64,000 nt of DNA from Sulfuritalea sp. (GTDB taxonomy: Bacteria; Pseudomonadota; Gammaproteobacteria; Burkholderiales; Rhodocyclaceae): contig JAUXUK010000064.1 of NCBI GenBank assembly GCA_030680805.1, forward strand, positions 1-64,000, given 5' to 3'. Below the pieces are notes generated by a model. That model worked only from the letters and a program-made list of their open reading frames with translations, did no database searches and was not told the DNA's origin. The position numbers were made by a program, and so were the translations under genes. This document shows positions 41,787 through 50,302 of the stretch, in pieces. How positions within the stretch are numbered: the stretch's first letter is position 1; the number at the start of each line of letters is the position of its first letter.

Positions 41787-42826
41787 AGAAGATACTCATC
41801 CTCGGCGTCAATGGCTTCATCGGCCATCATCTCTCCCAGCGCATCCTGAATACGACCGACTGGGAGGTCTATGGCATGGACATGAACTCCGAGCGTGTCA
41901 CCGATCTGATGCAAAACCGCCGCTTTCATTTTTTCGAAGGCGACATCATGATCAACAAGGAGTGGATCGAGTACCACGTCAGGAAATGCGACGTGATCCT
42001 CCCGCTGGTGGCCATCGCCACGCCGGCCACCTACGTCAAGGAGCCGCTGCGCGTCTTCGAACTCGACTTCGAGGCCAACCTGCCGATCATCCGCCAGGCC
42101 GTGAAGTACAAGAAGCGGGTCGTATTCCCCTCGACGTCCGAAGTCTATGGCATGAGTCAGGACCCCGAGTTCGATCCCGAAAACTCCAATCTGGTGTTGG
42201 GCCCGATCAACAAGCCGCGCTGGATCTATTCCTGCGCCAAGCAGATGATGGATCGCGTGATCCACGCCTACGGCCAGCAGGAAGGCCTGCAGTACACGCT
42301 GTTCCGCCCCTTCAACTGGATCGGCCCGGGCCTCGATTCGATCCACACGCCGAAGGAAGGCAGTTCCCGCGTCATCACCCAGTTCCTCGGCCACATCGTG
42401 CGCGGCGAGCCGATCAAGCTGGTCGACGGCGGCGCCCAGAAGCGTTCCTTCACCTATGTCTCGGACGGCATCGACGCATTGATGAAGATCATCGACAACA
42501 AGGACGGCATCGCCAACGGCAAGATCTACAACATCGGCAACCCGAAGAACAACTACTCCATCCGCGAACTCGCCACGCTGATGCTCGACCTGGCGAAGCA
42601 ATACCCGGAATATGCCGAAAGCGTAGCCAAGGTGAAGGTTCTCGAAACCACGTCCGGCGAGTATTACGGCAAGGGCTACCAGGACACGCAGCACCGCGTA
42701 CCCAAGATCACCAACACCATGCAGGACCTGGGCTGGGAACCGAAAGTTACGTTTGAAGATGCGCTGCGCAGCATTTTCGAGGCCTATCGCAACGATGTGG
42801 CCGAAGCGCGCAAGCTGATGGACTGA
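41783..42826 (+). CDS. UDP-glucuronate decarboxylase/dehydrogenase (C-terminal half of ArnA as a separate protein)
   Basis: The 347-residue extended SDR has LILGVNGFIGHHLSQRIL, PSTSEVYGMSQD, and the Tyr/Lys pair in RWIYSCAKQMMDRVIHAYG. FTYVSDGIDALMKII and the Arg-containing YYGKGYQDTQHRVPKI follow. It oxidises and decarboxylates UDP-glucuronic acid to UDP-4-keto-pentose. Stand-alone enzymes of this kind are known in Ralstonia, where UDP-xylose is a by-product. No UDP-glucose dehydrogenase gene is present nearby to make its substrate. Confidence 0.92.
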   Translation: MKKILILGVNGFIGHHLSQRILNTTDWEVYGMDMNSERVTDLMQNRRFHFFEGDIMINKEWIEYHVRKCDVILPLVAIATPATYVKEPLRVFELDFEANLPIIRQAVKYKKRVVFPSTSEVYGMSQDPEFDPENSNLVLGPINKPRWIYSCAKQMMDRVIHAYGQQEGLQYTLFRPFNWIGPGLDSIHTPKEGSSRVITQFLGHIVRGEPIKLVDGGAQKRSFTYVSDGIDALMKIIDNKDGIANGKIYNIGNPKNNYSIRELATLMLDLAKQYPEYAESVAKVKVLETTSGEYYGKGYQDTQHRVPKITNTMQDLGWEPKVTFEDALRSIFEAYRNDVAEARKLMD

Positions 42827-42834
42827 GCGAGCCC

Positions 42835-43761
42835 ATGAAGCTCGCACTGAAAATCGATGTCGATACTTGGCGTGGCACCCTGCAGGGCGTGCCGCGGCTG
42901 GTGGAGATTCTGCGTCGCCAACGCGCCGATGCGAGCTTCCTTTTCTCGCTCGGCCCCGACCACACCGGACGCGCCATCAAGCGCGCCTTTCGTCCCGGGT
43001 TCATGAAGAAGGTGCAGCGCACCTCGGTGGTTTCGCATTACGGCTTCAAGACCCTGATGTACGGCACCCTGCTGCCGGGGCCGGACATCGGCCGCCGCGG
43101 CGCCGACATCATGCGTGCCACGCGCGACGCCGGCTTCGAAACGGCGATCCACTGCTGGGACCACGTCAAATGGCAGGACGGCGTCGAAAAGGCCAATGCG
43201 ACGTGGACCGAAATCCAGATGCGGCAGGCACACGAGCGCTATGTCGAGATCTTCGGCACCGAGGCGCCGGGACACGGCGCCGCCGGCTGGCAGATGAACG
43301 CACATGCACTGCGCCTGACGCAGCGACTTGGCTATCGCTGGGCTTCCGACTGTCGCGGTACCCACCCCTTTGTTCCGGTCTGGAACGCCGAGGTCGTGGC
43401 CTGCCCGCAACTGCCAACCACTTTGCCGACACTGGACGAACTGGTCGGCACCGACGACCTGACGCCGGACAACGTACACCTGCATTTGCTGCGACTCACC
43501 GCCGATGCGGGAAATCGCGACCACGTATTTACCCTGCACGCCGAACTCGAAGGCCTCAAGTTCGGCGATACCCTGGAGCGCCTGCTGACAGGCTGGCGCG
43601 AACAGGGCTACGAACTGGTATCGCTGGGGAAGATGCGCGATGCGCTCGACCCGGCGCTGCTGCCTCGCCACGAAATGGTCCGCGGAGAAATCCCGGGCCG
43701 CGCAGGCTGGATGATGCTGCAGGGCGAGGAATTTCTGTCTACCTGGAAGGAAGCTGCATGA
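42835..43761 (+). CDS. arnD: 4-deoxy-4-formamido-L-arabinose-phosphoundecaprenol deformylase
   Basis: ArnD is a NodB-like polysaccharide deacetylase-fold enzyme that removes the formyl group, making transfer irreversible. The 308-residue product starts KLALKIDVDTWRGTLQGVPRLVEILRRQ, has FLFSLGPDHTGRAIKRAF, HCWDHVKWQD (metal His), GAAGWQMNAHALRLTQRLGYRWASDCRG, and a C-terminal HAELEG histidine. It follows the ArnA dehydrogenase by 8 nt. Confidence 0.95.
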   Translation: MKLALKIDVDTWRGTLQGVPRLVEILRRQRADASFLFSLGPDHTGRAIKRAFRPGFMKKVQRTSVVSHYGFKTLMYGTLLPGPDIGRRGADIMRATRDAGFETAIHCWDHVKWQDGVEKANATWTEIQMRQAHERYVEIFGTEAPGHGAAGWQMNAHALRLTQRLGYRWASDCRGTHPFVPVWNAEVVACPQLPTTLPTLDELVGTDDLTPDNVHLHLLRLTADAGNRDHVFTLHAELEGLKFGDTLERLLTGWREQGYELVSLGKMRDALDPALLPRHEMVRGEIPGRAGWMMLQGEEFLSTWKEAA

Positions 43762-44249
43762 CCGAAGTCTTCAGAGCCAACCCGCCCCCCCCTTCTGCCA
43801 TCGGGCTGCGCGTTCCCGATTTCACCGTACCCGCGACCGGCGGCGAATTCACCCTGTCTGCCTGCCTCGGCAAGCCCCTCGTGCTGTATTTCTACCCGAA
43901 GGACAATACCCCGGGCTGCACCGCCCAGGCGCAGCAGTTCCGCGACTTGCACGGCGAATTCGTCAAGGCCGGCTGCGTCGTGGTCGGTGTCTCGCGCGAC
44001 GATCTGAAGTCGCATGAAAGCTTCAAGGCCAAGCTCGGACTGCCCTTCGAACTGATCTCCGACATCGAAGGCGTGCTCTGCCGCATGTTCGACGTGGTCA
44101 AGAACAAGATGCTGTACGGCAAGAAAGTACTCGGCATCGAGCGCAGCACCTTCCTTATTGATGCCAACGGTGCTTTGCGCCAGGAGTGGCGCTCGACCAA
44201 GGCTGACGGCAACGCCGTCGTGGTGCTTGACGCCGTGCGCAAGCTCTAA
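43758..44249 (+). CDS. bcp: Peroxiredoxin (BCP/PrxQ type)
   Basis: The 163-residue thioredoxin-fold peroxidase has the peroxidatic Cys54 in YFYPKDNTPGCTAQAQQFRD. The resolving Cys found five residues later in E. coli Bcp is Gln59 here. It is therefore 1-Cys-like or uses another cysteine (in KAGCVVV or GVLCRMF). The ATG overlaps the arnD stop by 4 nt, so it is the last gene of the arn operon. A functional link to lipid A modification is not obvious. Confidence 0.92.
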   Translation: MTEVFRANPPPPSAIGLRVPDFTVPATGGEFTLSACLGKPLVLYFYPKDNTPGCTAQAQQFRDLHGEFVKAGCVVVGVSRDDLKSHESFKAKLGLPFELISDIEGVLCRMFDVVKNKMLYGKKVLGIERSTFLIDANGALRQEWRSTKADGNAVVVLDAVRKL

Positions 44250-44260
44250 TCCGGAACAGA

Positions 44261-44283
44261 GCCCGTATTCGGGCCCTTCCTTC
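44261..44283 (+). terminator. Possible terminator after the arn-bcp operon
   Basis: A short stem GCCCG/CGGGC with loop TATT is followed by CCTTCCTTCC. It is weak, but correctly placed 11 nt after the peroxiredoxin stop. Confidence 0.4.
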
Positions 44284-44356
44284 CGCCTTTCCTGACTGTA
44301 CGGCTGGCTATCGTGAATCAGGTATCGCCATCGCCCACCCTTGCCTTGAGGTTTTC

Positions 44357-45808
44357 ATGAACGCCAAGCGCGCCAAGCCTTCGAAGAGTTCAACCACCAA
44401 GCTGTTCGTGCTCGACACCAATGTGCTGATGCACGACCCCCTGAGTCTCTTCCGTTTCGAAGAGCACGACATCTACGTGCCGATGATGACGCTGGAGGAA
44501 CTCGACGCCAACAAGAAGGGCATGTCGGAAGTCGCGCGCAATGCACGCCAGGCCAGCCGCCTGATGGACGAGATCGTCTCCGGCGCCGAGCACAACATGG
44601 CCCACGGCATAGCCCTGACCGGCCCCTCGCGCCAACTGGCAACCGGCCATCTGTTCTTCCAGACCGAAGCCATCAACGGCGTTCTGCCGATTTCACTGCC
44701 GACCGCCAAGGCCGACAACCAGATCATCGGCGTGGTCATGTATCTCGGCCAGAAGTTCCCCAAGCGGGCCGTGATCCTGGTTTCCAAAGACATCAACATG
44801 CGCATCAAGGCCCGCGCGCTGGGCCTCGAAGCGCAGGACTATTTCAACGACAAGGTGCTGGAGGATACCGATCTCCTCTATACCGGCACCCGCGAGCTGC
44901 CCCCGGATTTCTGGGACAGCCACGGCAAGGGCCTCGAGTCGTGGAAGAAGGACAGCCGCACCTATTACCGCATCAAGGGGCCGCTTTGCCCCGACCTGCT
45001 GGTCAATGAATTCGTCTGGCAGGAGGGCACACAACCACTTCAGGCATGGGTAAAAGTCGGCGCCGGCAAGACGGCGGAACTGGAAACCATCGTCGATTAC
45101 AGCCACGCCAAGAACGCCGTCTGGGGCATCACCGCGCGCAACCGCGAACAGAATTTCGCCCTCAACCTGCTGATGAATCCGGAGATCGACTTCGTCACCC
45201 TGCTCGGCCAGGCCGGCACCGGCAAGACGCTGCTGACGCTGGCCGCCGCGCTGACGCAGACGCTGGAAACCAAGCTCTTCGCCGAGATCATCATCACCCG
45301 CGTCACGGTTCCGGTCGGCGAGGACATCGGATTCCTGCCCGGCACGGAAGAAGAGAAGATGACGCCCTGGATGGGTGCGCTGGAAGACAACCTCGAGGTG
45401 CTCAACAAGCCGGCTGAAACTCCCGTCGGCGCCACCGGGGCTGCCGGAGGCAACTATGGTGGTGATTGGGGGCGCGCCGCGACCATGGACCTGATCCGCA
45501 ACCGGATCAAGATCAAGTCGCTCAACTTCATGCGCGGCCGCACCTTCATGAACAAGTTCCTGATCATCGACGAGGCGCAGAACCTGACGCCCAAGCAGAT
45601 GAAGACCCTGATCACCCGCGCCGGCCCCGGCACCAAGGTGGTCTGCCTGGGCAACATCGCCCAGATCGACACGCCCTACCTGACCGAAGGCAGTTCAGGC
45701 CTGACCTACGTGGTGGATCGCTTCAAGGGCTGGTCGCATACGGGCCACGTCACGCTGCAGCGCGGCGAGCGCTCGCGGCTGGCCGATCACGCTGCGGAAG
45801 TGCTCTAG
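44357..45808 (+). CDS. PhoH family protein with N-terminal PIN domain
   Basis: The 483-residue protein has a PIN ribonuclease-like domain at the N-terminus (KLFVLDTNVLMHDPLSLF, with acidic residues in TLEELDANKKG) and a C-terminal PhoH ATPase (Walker A GQAGTGKTLLTLAAAL, Walker B FLIIDEAQNLTPKQMKTLI). PIN-PhoH (PhoH2) proteins have RNA helicase and ribonuclease activity in the members studied. It appears monocistronic and converges with dnaB. A dispersed-motif copy encodes KVGAGKTA in the linker between domains. Confidence 0.93.
   Translation: MNAKRAKPSKSSTTKLFVLDTNVLMHDPLSLFRFEEHDIYVPMMTLEELDANKKGMSEVARNARQASRLMDEIVSGAEHNMAHGIALTGPSRQLATGHLFFQTEAINGVLPISLPTAKADNQIIGVVMYLGQKFPKRAVILVSKDINMRIKARALGLEAQDYFNDKVLEDTDLLYTGTRELPPDFWDSHGKGLESWKKDSRTYYRIKGPLCPDLLVNEFVWQEGTQPLQAWVKVGAGKTAELETIVDYSHAKNAVWGITARNREQNFALNLLMNPEIDFVTLLGQAGTGKTLLTLAAALTQTLETKLFAEIIITRVTVPVGEDIGFLPGTEEEKMTPWMGALEDNLEVLNKPAETPVGATGAAGGNYGGDWGRAATMDLIRNRIKIKSLNFMRGRTFMNKFLIIDEAQNLTPKQMKTLITRAGPGTKVVCLGNIAQIDTPYLTEGSSGLTYVVDRFKGWSHTGHVTLQRGERSRLADHAAEVL
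45053..45077 (+). repeat. Dispersed 25-bp motif, copy 10
   Basis: AAAGTCGGCGCCGGCA, AG, ACGGCGG, with three or more differences from the consensus. It is in the interdomain part of the phoH-like gene. Confidence 0.65.
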
Positions 45809-45925
45809 GAAGCCGTCGTTCAGCTGCGGTAGGAAGCCGAGCCCGAAGCGAAATTTTAGCTCCGGCCGCTCCCGGTGGTCGCTTAACATCGCTGTGCGAT
45901 GTTAGCCTTCACTGAGAATTCCCCT
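45809..45925. other. Convergent intergenic region with hairpins and a 20-bp echo of the dnaB 3' end
   Basis: A hairpin AACATCG/CGATGTT lies at about 45884-45904. The sequence at 45842-45862 repeats, with one base change over about 20 bp, the dnaB C-terminal segment at 45944-45963 (CGAAGCGAAATT versus TGAAGCGAAATT in the core). No gene is seen. Confidence 0.5.
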
Positions 45926-47329
45926 TCAGGCTCTATACGACGAGCCTGAAGCGAAATTCTCGAACTTGGTGTATTCGCCGAGGAAGGTCAGGCGCACCGT
46001 GTCGGTAGGACCGTTGCGATGCTTGGTGATGATGACTTCTGCCATGCCCTTGTCCTGGGTGTCCGGCTTGTAGTATTCCTCGCGGTACATCATCATGATG
46101 ATGTCGGCGTCCTGCTCGATGGCGCCCGACTCGCGCAAGTCGCTCATCAGCGGCCGCTTGTCGTTGCGCTCCTCGACCTTGCGCGAGAGCTGCGAGAGGG
46201 CGATGATCGGCACCTGCAGCTCCTTGGCCAGGGCCTTGATCGAGCGCGATATCTCTGAAATTTCGGTGGCGCGGTTTTCGCCGTCGCGGTTGGAACTCAT
46301 CAATTGCAGGTAGTCAATGATGATCAGGCCGAGCTTGCCGAACTGCCGGTGCAGGCGACGCGCGCGCGCGCGCAAGTCCGTCGAGTTGATGGCACCGGTC
46401 TCGTCGATGTGGATCGGCGCCTCGTGCAGCTTGCCCAGCGCCACCGTCATGCGGTCCCATTCGTCATCGGTCAGGCGACCGGTGCGCAACTTGGTCTGAT
46501 CGATGCGGCCGACCGACGACAGAAAACGGGTTGCCAACTGCGGGCCGGACATTTCCAGGCTGAAGATCGCCACCGGCAGCCTCAGATCGACACCCACATG
46601 CTCGGCAATGTTGAGCGCAAACGCGGTTTTGCCCATCGACGGACGACCGGCAACAACGACCATGTCACCCGGTTGCAGGCCCGAGGTCAGGCGATCGAGA
46701 TCGGCGAAGCCCGTGGCCACGCCGGTAATGTCGGACTGGCTGTCGCGCGCCAGCAGCGTCTCCATGCGCTCGACGACCTCGCCCAGCAAGGGCTGAATCG
46801 CGACGAAGCCATTGTTGCTGCGATTGCCGGCTTCGGCGATCTGGAAGATTCGCTGCTCGGCATCGTCGAGCAGGGTTTTGACATCCCGCCCGGCAGGATT
46901 CAGCGCATTGCCGGCAATCTCATCACCGACCGTGACCAGTTGGCGCAGGATGCCTCTCTCGCGCACGATCTCGGCGTAACGACGGATGTTGGCCGCCGAG
47001 GGCGTGGCATTGGCGATTTCACCGAGGTAGCCCAAACCGCCCGTCTGATCGACTTCGTTCGACTGCTCGATGGATTCATACACCGTCACCACGTCGGCCG
47101 GCCGGCCCTGCTGGATCAGCTTGCCGATATGACGAAAGATCCGACGGTGATCGTCGCGATAGAAGTCCGTCTCGCGCACCACGTCGCCGATTCGATCCCA
47201 GGCGGCGTTGTCGATCAAGAGGCCGCCGATCAGCGACTGCTCGGCCTCGATGGAATGGGGGGGAAGCTTGAGCGCGGCGACTTGGGAATCGACCGGCTGC
47301 TGTGAATTAAATGCACGTACCTGGGCCAT
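45926..47329 (-). CDS. dnaB: Replicative DNA helicase DnaB
   Basis: The 467-residue hexameric fork helicase has an N-terminal primase-interacting domain (LPPHSIEAEQSLIGGLLIDNAAWD) and a RecA-like motor with Walker A VVAGRPSMGKTAFALNIAEH, LIIIDYLQLM and LSQLSRKVEERNDKRPLMSDLRESGAIEQDADIIM. No intein is present. The end of the gene contains an inverted repeat, CTTCAGGCTC and GAGCCTGAAG (45926-45953), so the last codons double as a hairpin. It follows rplI as in many betaproteobacteria, but with 178 bp and a terminator between. Confidence 0.97.
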   Translation of the reverse strand: MAQVRAFNSQQPVDSQVAALKLPPHSIEAEQSLIGGLLIDNAAWDRIGDVVRETDFYRDDHRRIFRHIGKLIQQGRPADVVTVYESIEQSNEVDQTGGLGYLGEIANATPSAANIRRYAEIVRERGILRQLVTVGDEIAGNALNPAGRDVKTLLDDAEQRIFQIAEAGNRSNNGFVAIQPLLGEVVERMETLLARDSQSDITGVATGFADLDRLTSGLQPGDMVVVAGRPSMGKTAFALNIAEHVGVDLRLPVAIFSLEMSGPQLATRFLSSVGRIDQTKLRTGRLTDDEWDRMTVALGKLHEAPIHIDETGAINSTDLRARARRLHRQFGKLGLIIIDYLQLMSSNRDGENRATEISEISRSIKALAKELQVPIIALSQLSRKVEERNDKRPLMSDLRESGAIEQDADIIMMMYREEYYKPDTQDKGMAEVIITKHRNGPTDTVRLTFLGEYTKFENFASGSSYRA

Positions 47330-47382
47330 CGCTGTCTCCGATGTGAAGCGCAGAGTCTACCGCGCCCCTCGGCTCATGATAA

Positions 47383-47426
47383 GTGGACAAGCTGTGTAAA
47401 TTCTGTGGACAAGTTGTGTAAATGCA
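47383..47426 (-). promoter_or_regulatory. Tandem 22-bp repeat with DnaA-box-like sites upstream of dnaB
   Basis: Two direct repeats (47383-47404 and 47405-47426) are about 19/22 identical, and a third partial GTGGA follows. Each contains GTGGACAAG; on the dnaB sense strand this reads CTTGTCCAC, one base from the DnaA box TTATCCACA in the better copy. They lie 54-97 nt before the dnaB ATG. Confidence 0.5.
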
Positions 47427-47456
47427 GTGGATCATTTTCGCGCACTGCAATAGAAA

Positions 47457-47482
47457 CGGGCCGCTGAGTGATCAGCGGCCCG
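47457..47482 (-). terminator. Terminator after rplI (position relative to the operon ambiguous)
   Basis: CGGGCCGCTGA and TCAGCGGCCCG form an 11-bp stem with loop GTGA, 26 nt past the rplI stop. On the minus strand it is followed by TTTCTATT. It would end or attenuate the rpsF-rplI transcript before dnaB. Confidence 0.65.
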
Positions 47483-47507
47483 CCTATTCTTCAAGCTGCA
47501 GCGCGGC

Positions 47508-47957
47508 TTAGTGTTCGCCGAGCACGGAGACCGTAACGGTTGCAATCACGTCGGTGTGCAACGCAATCTGGACCGGCGTGTCGCCGATGGTCTTGAGCGG
47601 ACCTTCCGGCAGGCGAATCGAGGATTTCTCGACCTTGAAACCCTGAGCGGCGAGCGCCTCGGCGATGTCGTGTGTCGACACCGAACCGAACAGACGTCCA
47701 TCAACACCGGTCTTGCGCGTGATTTGCACCATCATGCCTTCGAGTTTCTCGACTTGGGCCTGGGCGGCGGCAACCGCCTCGGCCTGGGCACGCTCGAGTT
47801 CAGCACGCTTTTCCTCGAATATCTTGCGATTGGCATCCGTCGCACGCTTGGCCTTGCCTTGCGGGATAAGGAAATTGCGGGCATAGCCATCCTTGACCTT
47901 GACCACATCGCCCAAGCCGCCCAGGTTGACCACCTTTTCCATCAGAATAATTTGCAT
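47508..47957 (-). CDS. rplI: 50S ribosomal protein L9
   Basis: The 149-residue product has the complete two-domain L9 layout: [40 protein letters not shown], a long connecting helix, and a C-terminal domain with [16 protein letters not shown]. It lies 14 nt after rpsR in the conserved rpsF-priB-rpsR-rplI order. Confidence 0.98.
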   Translation of the reverse strand: MQIILMEKVVNLGGLGDVVKVKDGYARNFLIPQGKAKRATDANRKIFEEKRAELERAQAEAVAAAQAQVEKLEGMMVQITRKTGVDGRLFGSVSTHDIAEALAAQGFKVEKSSIRLPEGPLKTIGDTPVQIALHTDVIATVTVSVLGEH

Positions 47958-47971
47958 GGTCTTGTCCTCGC

Positions 47972-48250
47972 TTACTGGTGCAGATCGGTGTAGGGCAGCA
48001 GCGCCAGGAAACGCGCGCGCTTGATGGCGGTCGACAGTTGCCGCTGATAGCCGGTCTTGGTGCCGGTGATGCGCGCCGGCATGATCTTGGCGTTTTCGGC
48101 GACGAAGTCCTTGAGGATCTCGACGTCCTTGTAATCGATCTCTTCGATCTTCTCTGCCGTGAAACGGCAGAACTTGCGGCGCTTGAACAGGCTGCGGCCC
48201 TTGTCGTCCTTGCGCTTTACACCGGTCTTGCTCTTAGGCTTGAATGCCAT
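47972..48250 (-). CDS. rpsR: 30S ribosomal protein S18
   Basis: The 92-residue product has the S18 signature [64 protein letters not shown]. The N-terminus is slightly extended and basic. It binds S6 and the 16S central domain. It overlaps the end of priB by 17 nt. A single Cys remains in the region that is a zinc site in some species. Confidence 0.98.
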   Translation of the reverse strand: MAFKPKSKTGVKRKDDKGRSLFKRRKFCRFTAEKIEEIDYKDVEILKDFVAENAKIMPARITGTKTGYQRQLSTAIKRARFLALLPYTDLHQ

Positions 48251-48572
48251 TTTCAGTTCCTTCCACGAATTCGACTGTATTCACATGCAGTAGCGGGGTG
48301 CGTCGCTTGAGGCTCCTGGCGGCGAGAAAACCTGCCACCCTGATCCCGTCTCCCGGCTTGGCTGCCAGCAGCACTTGCGCTGGCCGGCCCATTGCTACAC
48401 AGGCCATCTCGCATTCCACTTTGCGCTCGACGTCGGCTTCGACCTGGGTCGAGACATGCGCGACGAGGAATTCGAGAACCGGTATGCCGGCGGGGGTGCG
48501 GCGCAATGCGCCACGCTCAAGCAGGCGACCCGACAACTGCGTCAGGTTGCTCGGCTTGTCCTCAGGCAGCAA
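48234..48572 (-). CDS. priB: Primosomal replication protein N (PriB)
   Basis: PriB is a single-strand DNA-binding OB-fold protein of the replication restart primosome. The product contains [39 protein letters not shown] and a C-terminal [12 protein letters not shown]. There is no ATG in the right place. I used the TTG at 48572, inside the rpsF stop region; a CTG or TTG nearer the LSGR segment is equally possible. It overlaps both neighbours, consistent with coupled translation. Confidence 0.85.
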   Translation of the reverse strand: MLPEDKPSNLTQLSGRLLERGALRRTPAGIPVLEFLVAHVSTQVEADVERKVECEMACVAMGRPAQVLLAAKPGDGIRVAGFLAARSLKRRTPLLHVNTVEFVEGTENGIQA

Positions 48573-48945
48573 CGGCAGCAGCCGGAGCCTCCGCCTTGAC
48601 TTCACCTTGGGTCAGCGAACGCGACTTCTCTTCCTTCATCATCGGGGAAGGAGTCACCACCGCCTTGCGCGTTTTCACCGTGAGGTGACGCAATACGGCA
48701 TCGTTGAACTTGAAGGCGTGCTCGAGTTCTTCCAGGGTTTCACCGTCGCACTCGATATTCATCAGCACGTAGTGGGCTTTGTGCACCTTCTGGATCGGAT
48801 AGGCCATCTGGCGACGACCCCAGTCTTCGAGCCGATGGATGGCTCCGTTGCGGCCGGTGACCAGCGTCTTGTAACGCTCGATCATCGCCGGAACCTGCTC
48901 GGACTGGTCCGGGTGGACGATAAATACGACTTCATAATGGCGCAT
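48562..48945 (-). CDS. rpsF: 30S ribosomal protein S6
   Basis: The 127-residue S6 begins [30 protein letters not shown] and has [31 protein letters not shown], the family signature. A low-complexity C-terminal tail ([13 protein letters not shown]) overlaps priB. The ATG at 48945 has AAAGGAGA 7 nt upstream. It is the first gene of the rpsF-priB-rpsR-rplI operon. Confidence 0.97.
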   Translation of the reverse strand: MRHYEVVFIVHPDQSEQVPAMIERYKTLVTGRNGAIHRLEDWGRRQMAYPIQKVHKAHYVLMNIECDGETLEELEHAFKFNDAVLRHLTVKTRKAVVTPSPMMKEEKSRSLTQGEVKAEAPAAAVAA

Positions 48946-49131
48946 GCAATCTCCTTTTGGGTTAAGTGTCAGCCCCCCCGCATGCGTAACGGGTGGAGCA
49001 AGGGAAGCCGCGCATTCTACCAAGCCGAAGCCCTTGTAGCAAGGTCTGTAAGGAGGCAAAATGCAACAGCGGCGGACCGATCCAGACCGCCCGGTTCATG
49101 CCAAGATGGAACTTATGAGGAATTTTCGATC

Positions 49132-50028
49132 ATGATCGAGCAGTCACTGCCCGATCTGGATGCGTGGGGGGCCTATTTCAGCGAGGCCAACCTCCCCGTG
49201 CTGCGCCATACGGTGCAAGAGCTCGAACGCATGCGTGCCAATGCCGAGAACGTCAATGGGCGCGTGCTTTCCGGGACGATCCTGCGCGATCCGATGATGA
49301 CCTTGCGCGTGCTGGCCTACATCCAGGCCAAGCGCGGCACCCGCCAGACCACCGACATCACCACGATCGAACGGGCGATCATGATGATCGGCATCGAGCC
49401 TTTCTTTCTCAATTTTCAGGATCTGCCGCAAATTGAAGAGCAGCTAAGGCCCCATCCGCAAGCCCTGCTCGGAATGCTCAAGGTCATCCATCGCGGGCGC
49501 CGCGCCGCGCAATGGGCGCGCGACTGGGCCATAGTCCGCCACGATCTCGATGTCGACGAGATCACGCTGGCGGCCCTGCTGCACGACATGGCGGAACTGC
49601 TGATGTGGTGTTTTGCGCCAAAAATTGCACTCAAGGTCCGCGACACCCAGATCGCCAACCCCAATACGCGTTCAGCCGACATTCAGGTGGGGACTTACGG
49701 CATTGCGCTCTATCAGCTCAAGATGGCGCTGGCGGAGACATGGCGCCTGCCACAACTGCTCACCCAATTGATGGACAACAAAAACGCGGAAAACCCTCGC
49801 GTGCGCAACGTGAAGCTGGCCGTGGATCTTGCCCGTCACTCAGCCACCAGTTGGAGCGACCCCGCCTTGCCGGATGATTTCAAGGGCATCCGCGAACTGC
49901 TGCGCATCAACCAGCAGACCCTGGTCCGCCGCCTCGGCCTCGACGAAGCCACTTCGACCCTGCTGCTGGCGATGGAAGAGACGCCGGAACAAACCGAACC
50001 CGCTAGCCGCAATAGCGCAACCCCATAA
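49132..50028 (+). CDS. HDOD domain protein
   Basis: The 298-residue protein is made largely of an HDOD domain, a metal-dependent phosphohydrolase-like fold found in signalling proteins. It starts DLDAWGAYFSEANLPVLRHTVQELERMR and has SGTILRDPMMTLRVLAYIQAK and LAALLHDMAELLMWCFAP. The catalytic HD residues are only partly kept (LHDMAE), as is normal for HDOD proteins. No GGDEF, EAL or receiver domain is attached. It is divergent from rpsF and appears monocistronic. The start at 49132 is supported by GAGGAA upstream. Confidence 0.88.
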   Translation: MIEQSLPDLDAWGAYFSEANLPVLRHTVQELERMRANAENVNGRVLSGTILRDPMMTLRVLAYIQAKRGTRQTTDITTIERAIMMIGIEPFFLNFQDLPQIEEQLRPHPQALLGMLKVIHRGRRAAQWARDWAIVRHDLDVDEITLAALLHDMAELLMWCFAPKIALKVRDTQIANPNTRSADIQVGTYGIALYQLKMALAETWRLPQLLTQLMDNKNAENPRVRNVKLAVDLARHSATSWSDPALPDDFKGIRELLRINQQTLVRRLGLDEATSTLLLAMEETPEQTEPASRNSATP

Positions 50029-50191
50029 GATTGAGCAGCAGTTCCGGCTGCCGGTAAGCGCCGAACGCCAAAGCGGTGATCAGTGCCACGGCGAGAAGGC
50101 CGACGGCCCACAAGAAGAGACGAGACCCCTCCGCACCGGGCGAAAAATCGGGTCGGTCTTCGTGGTGCGCAAGATCATCATGAGCTTCCAT
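50003..50191 (-). CDS. Small single-pass membrane protein, hypothetical
   Basis: A 62-residue product (start ATG 50191) with an acidic, His-rich N-terminal part (MEAHDDLAHHEDRPDFSPG), one transmembrane helix (RLFLWAVGLLAVALITALAFG) and a short tail. A TTG at 50221 would add ten residues. The last 26 nt overlap the HDOD gene 3' end on the other strand. No strong Shine-Dalgarno is visible. I do not recognise the family. Confidence 0.5.
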   Translation of the reverse strand: MEAHDDLAHHEDRPDFSPGAEGSRLFLWAVGLLAVALITALAFGAYRQPELLLNLMGLRYCG

Positions 50192-50302
50192 CCGCACATA
50201 CTCGGCAAGCTTGTGCGCCAAGTCAAGTCGCCCGCCACGTCCCGCAAGGCCATCCGGATGCTATAGTTATCCATAAGCAAAGAATGATCTGCGAGGCATC
50301 CC

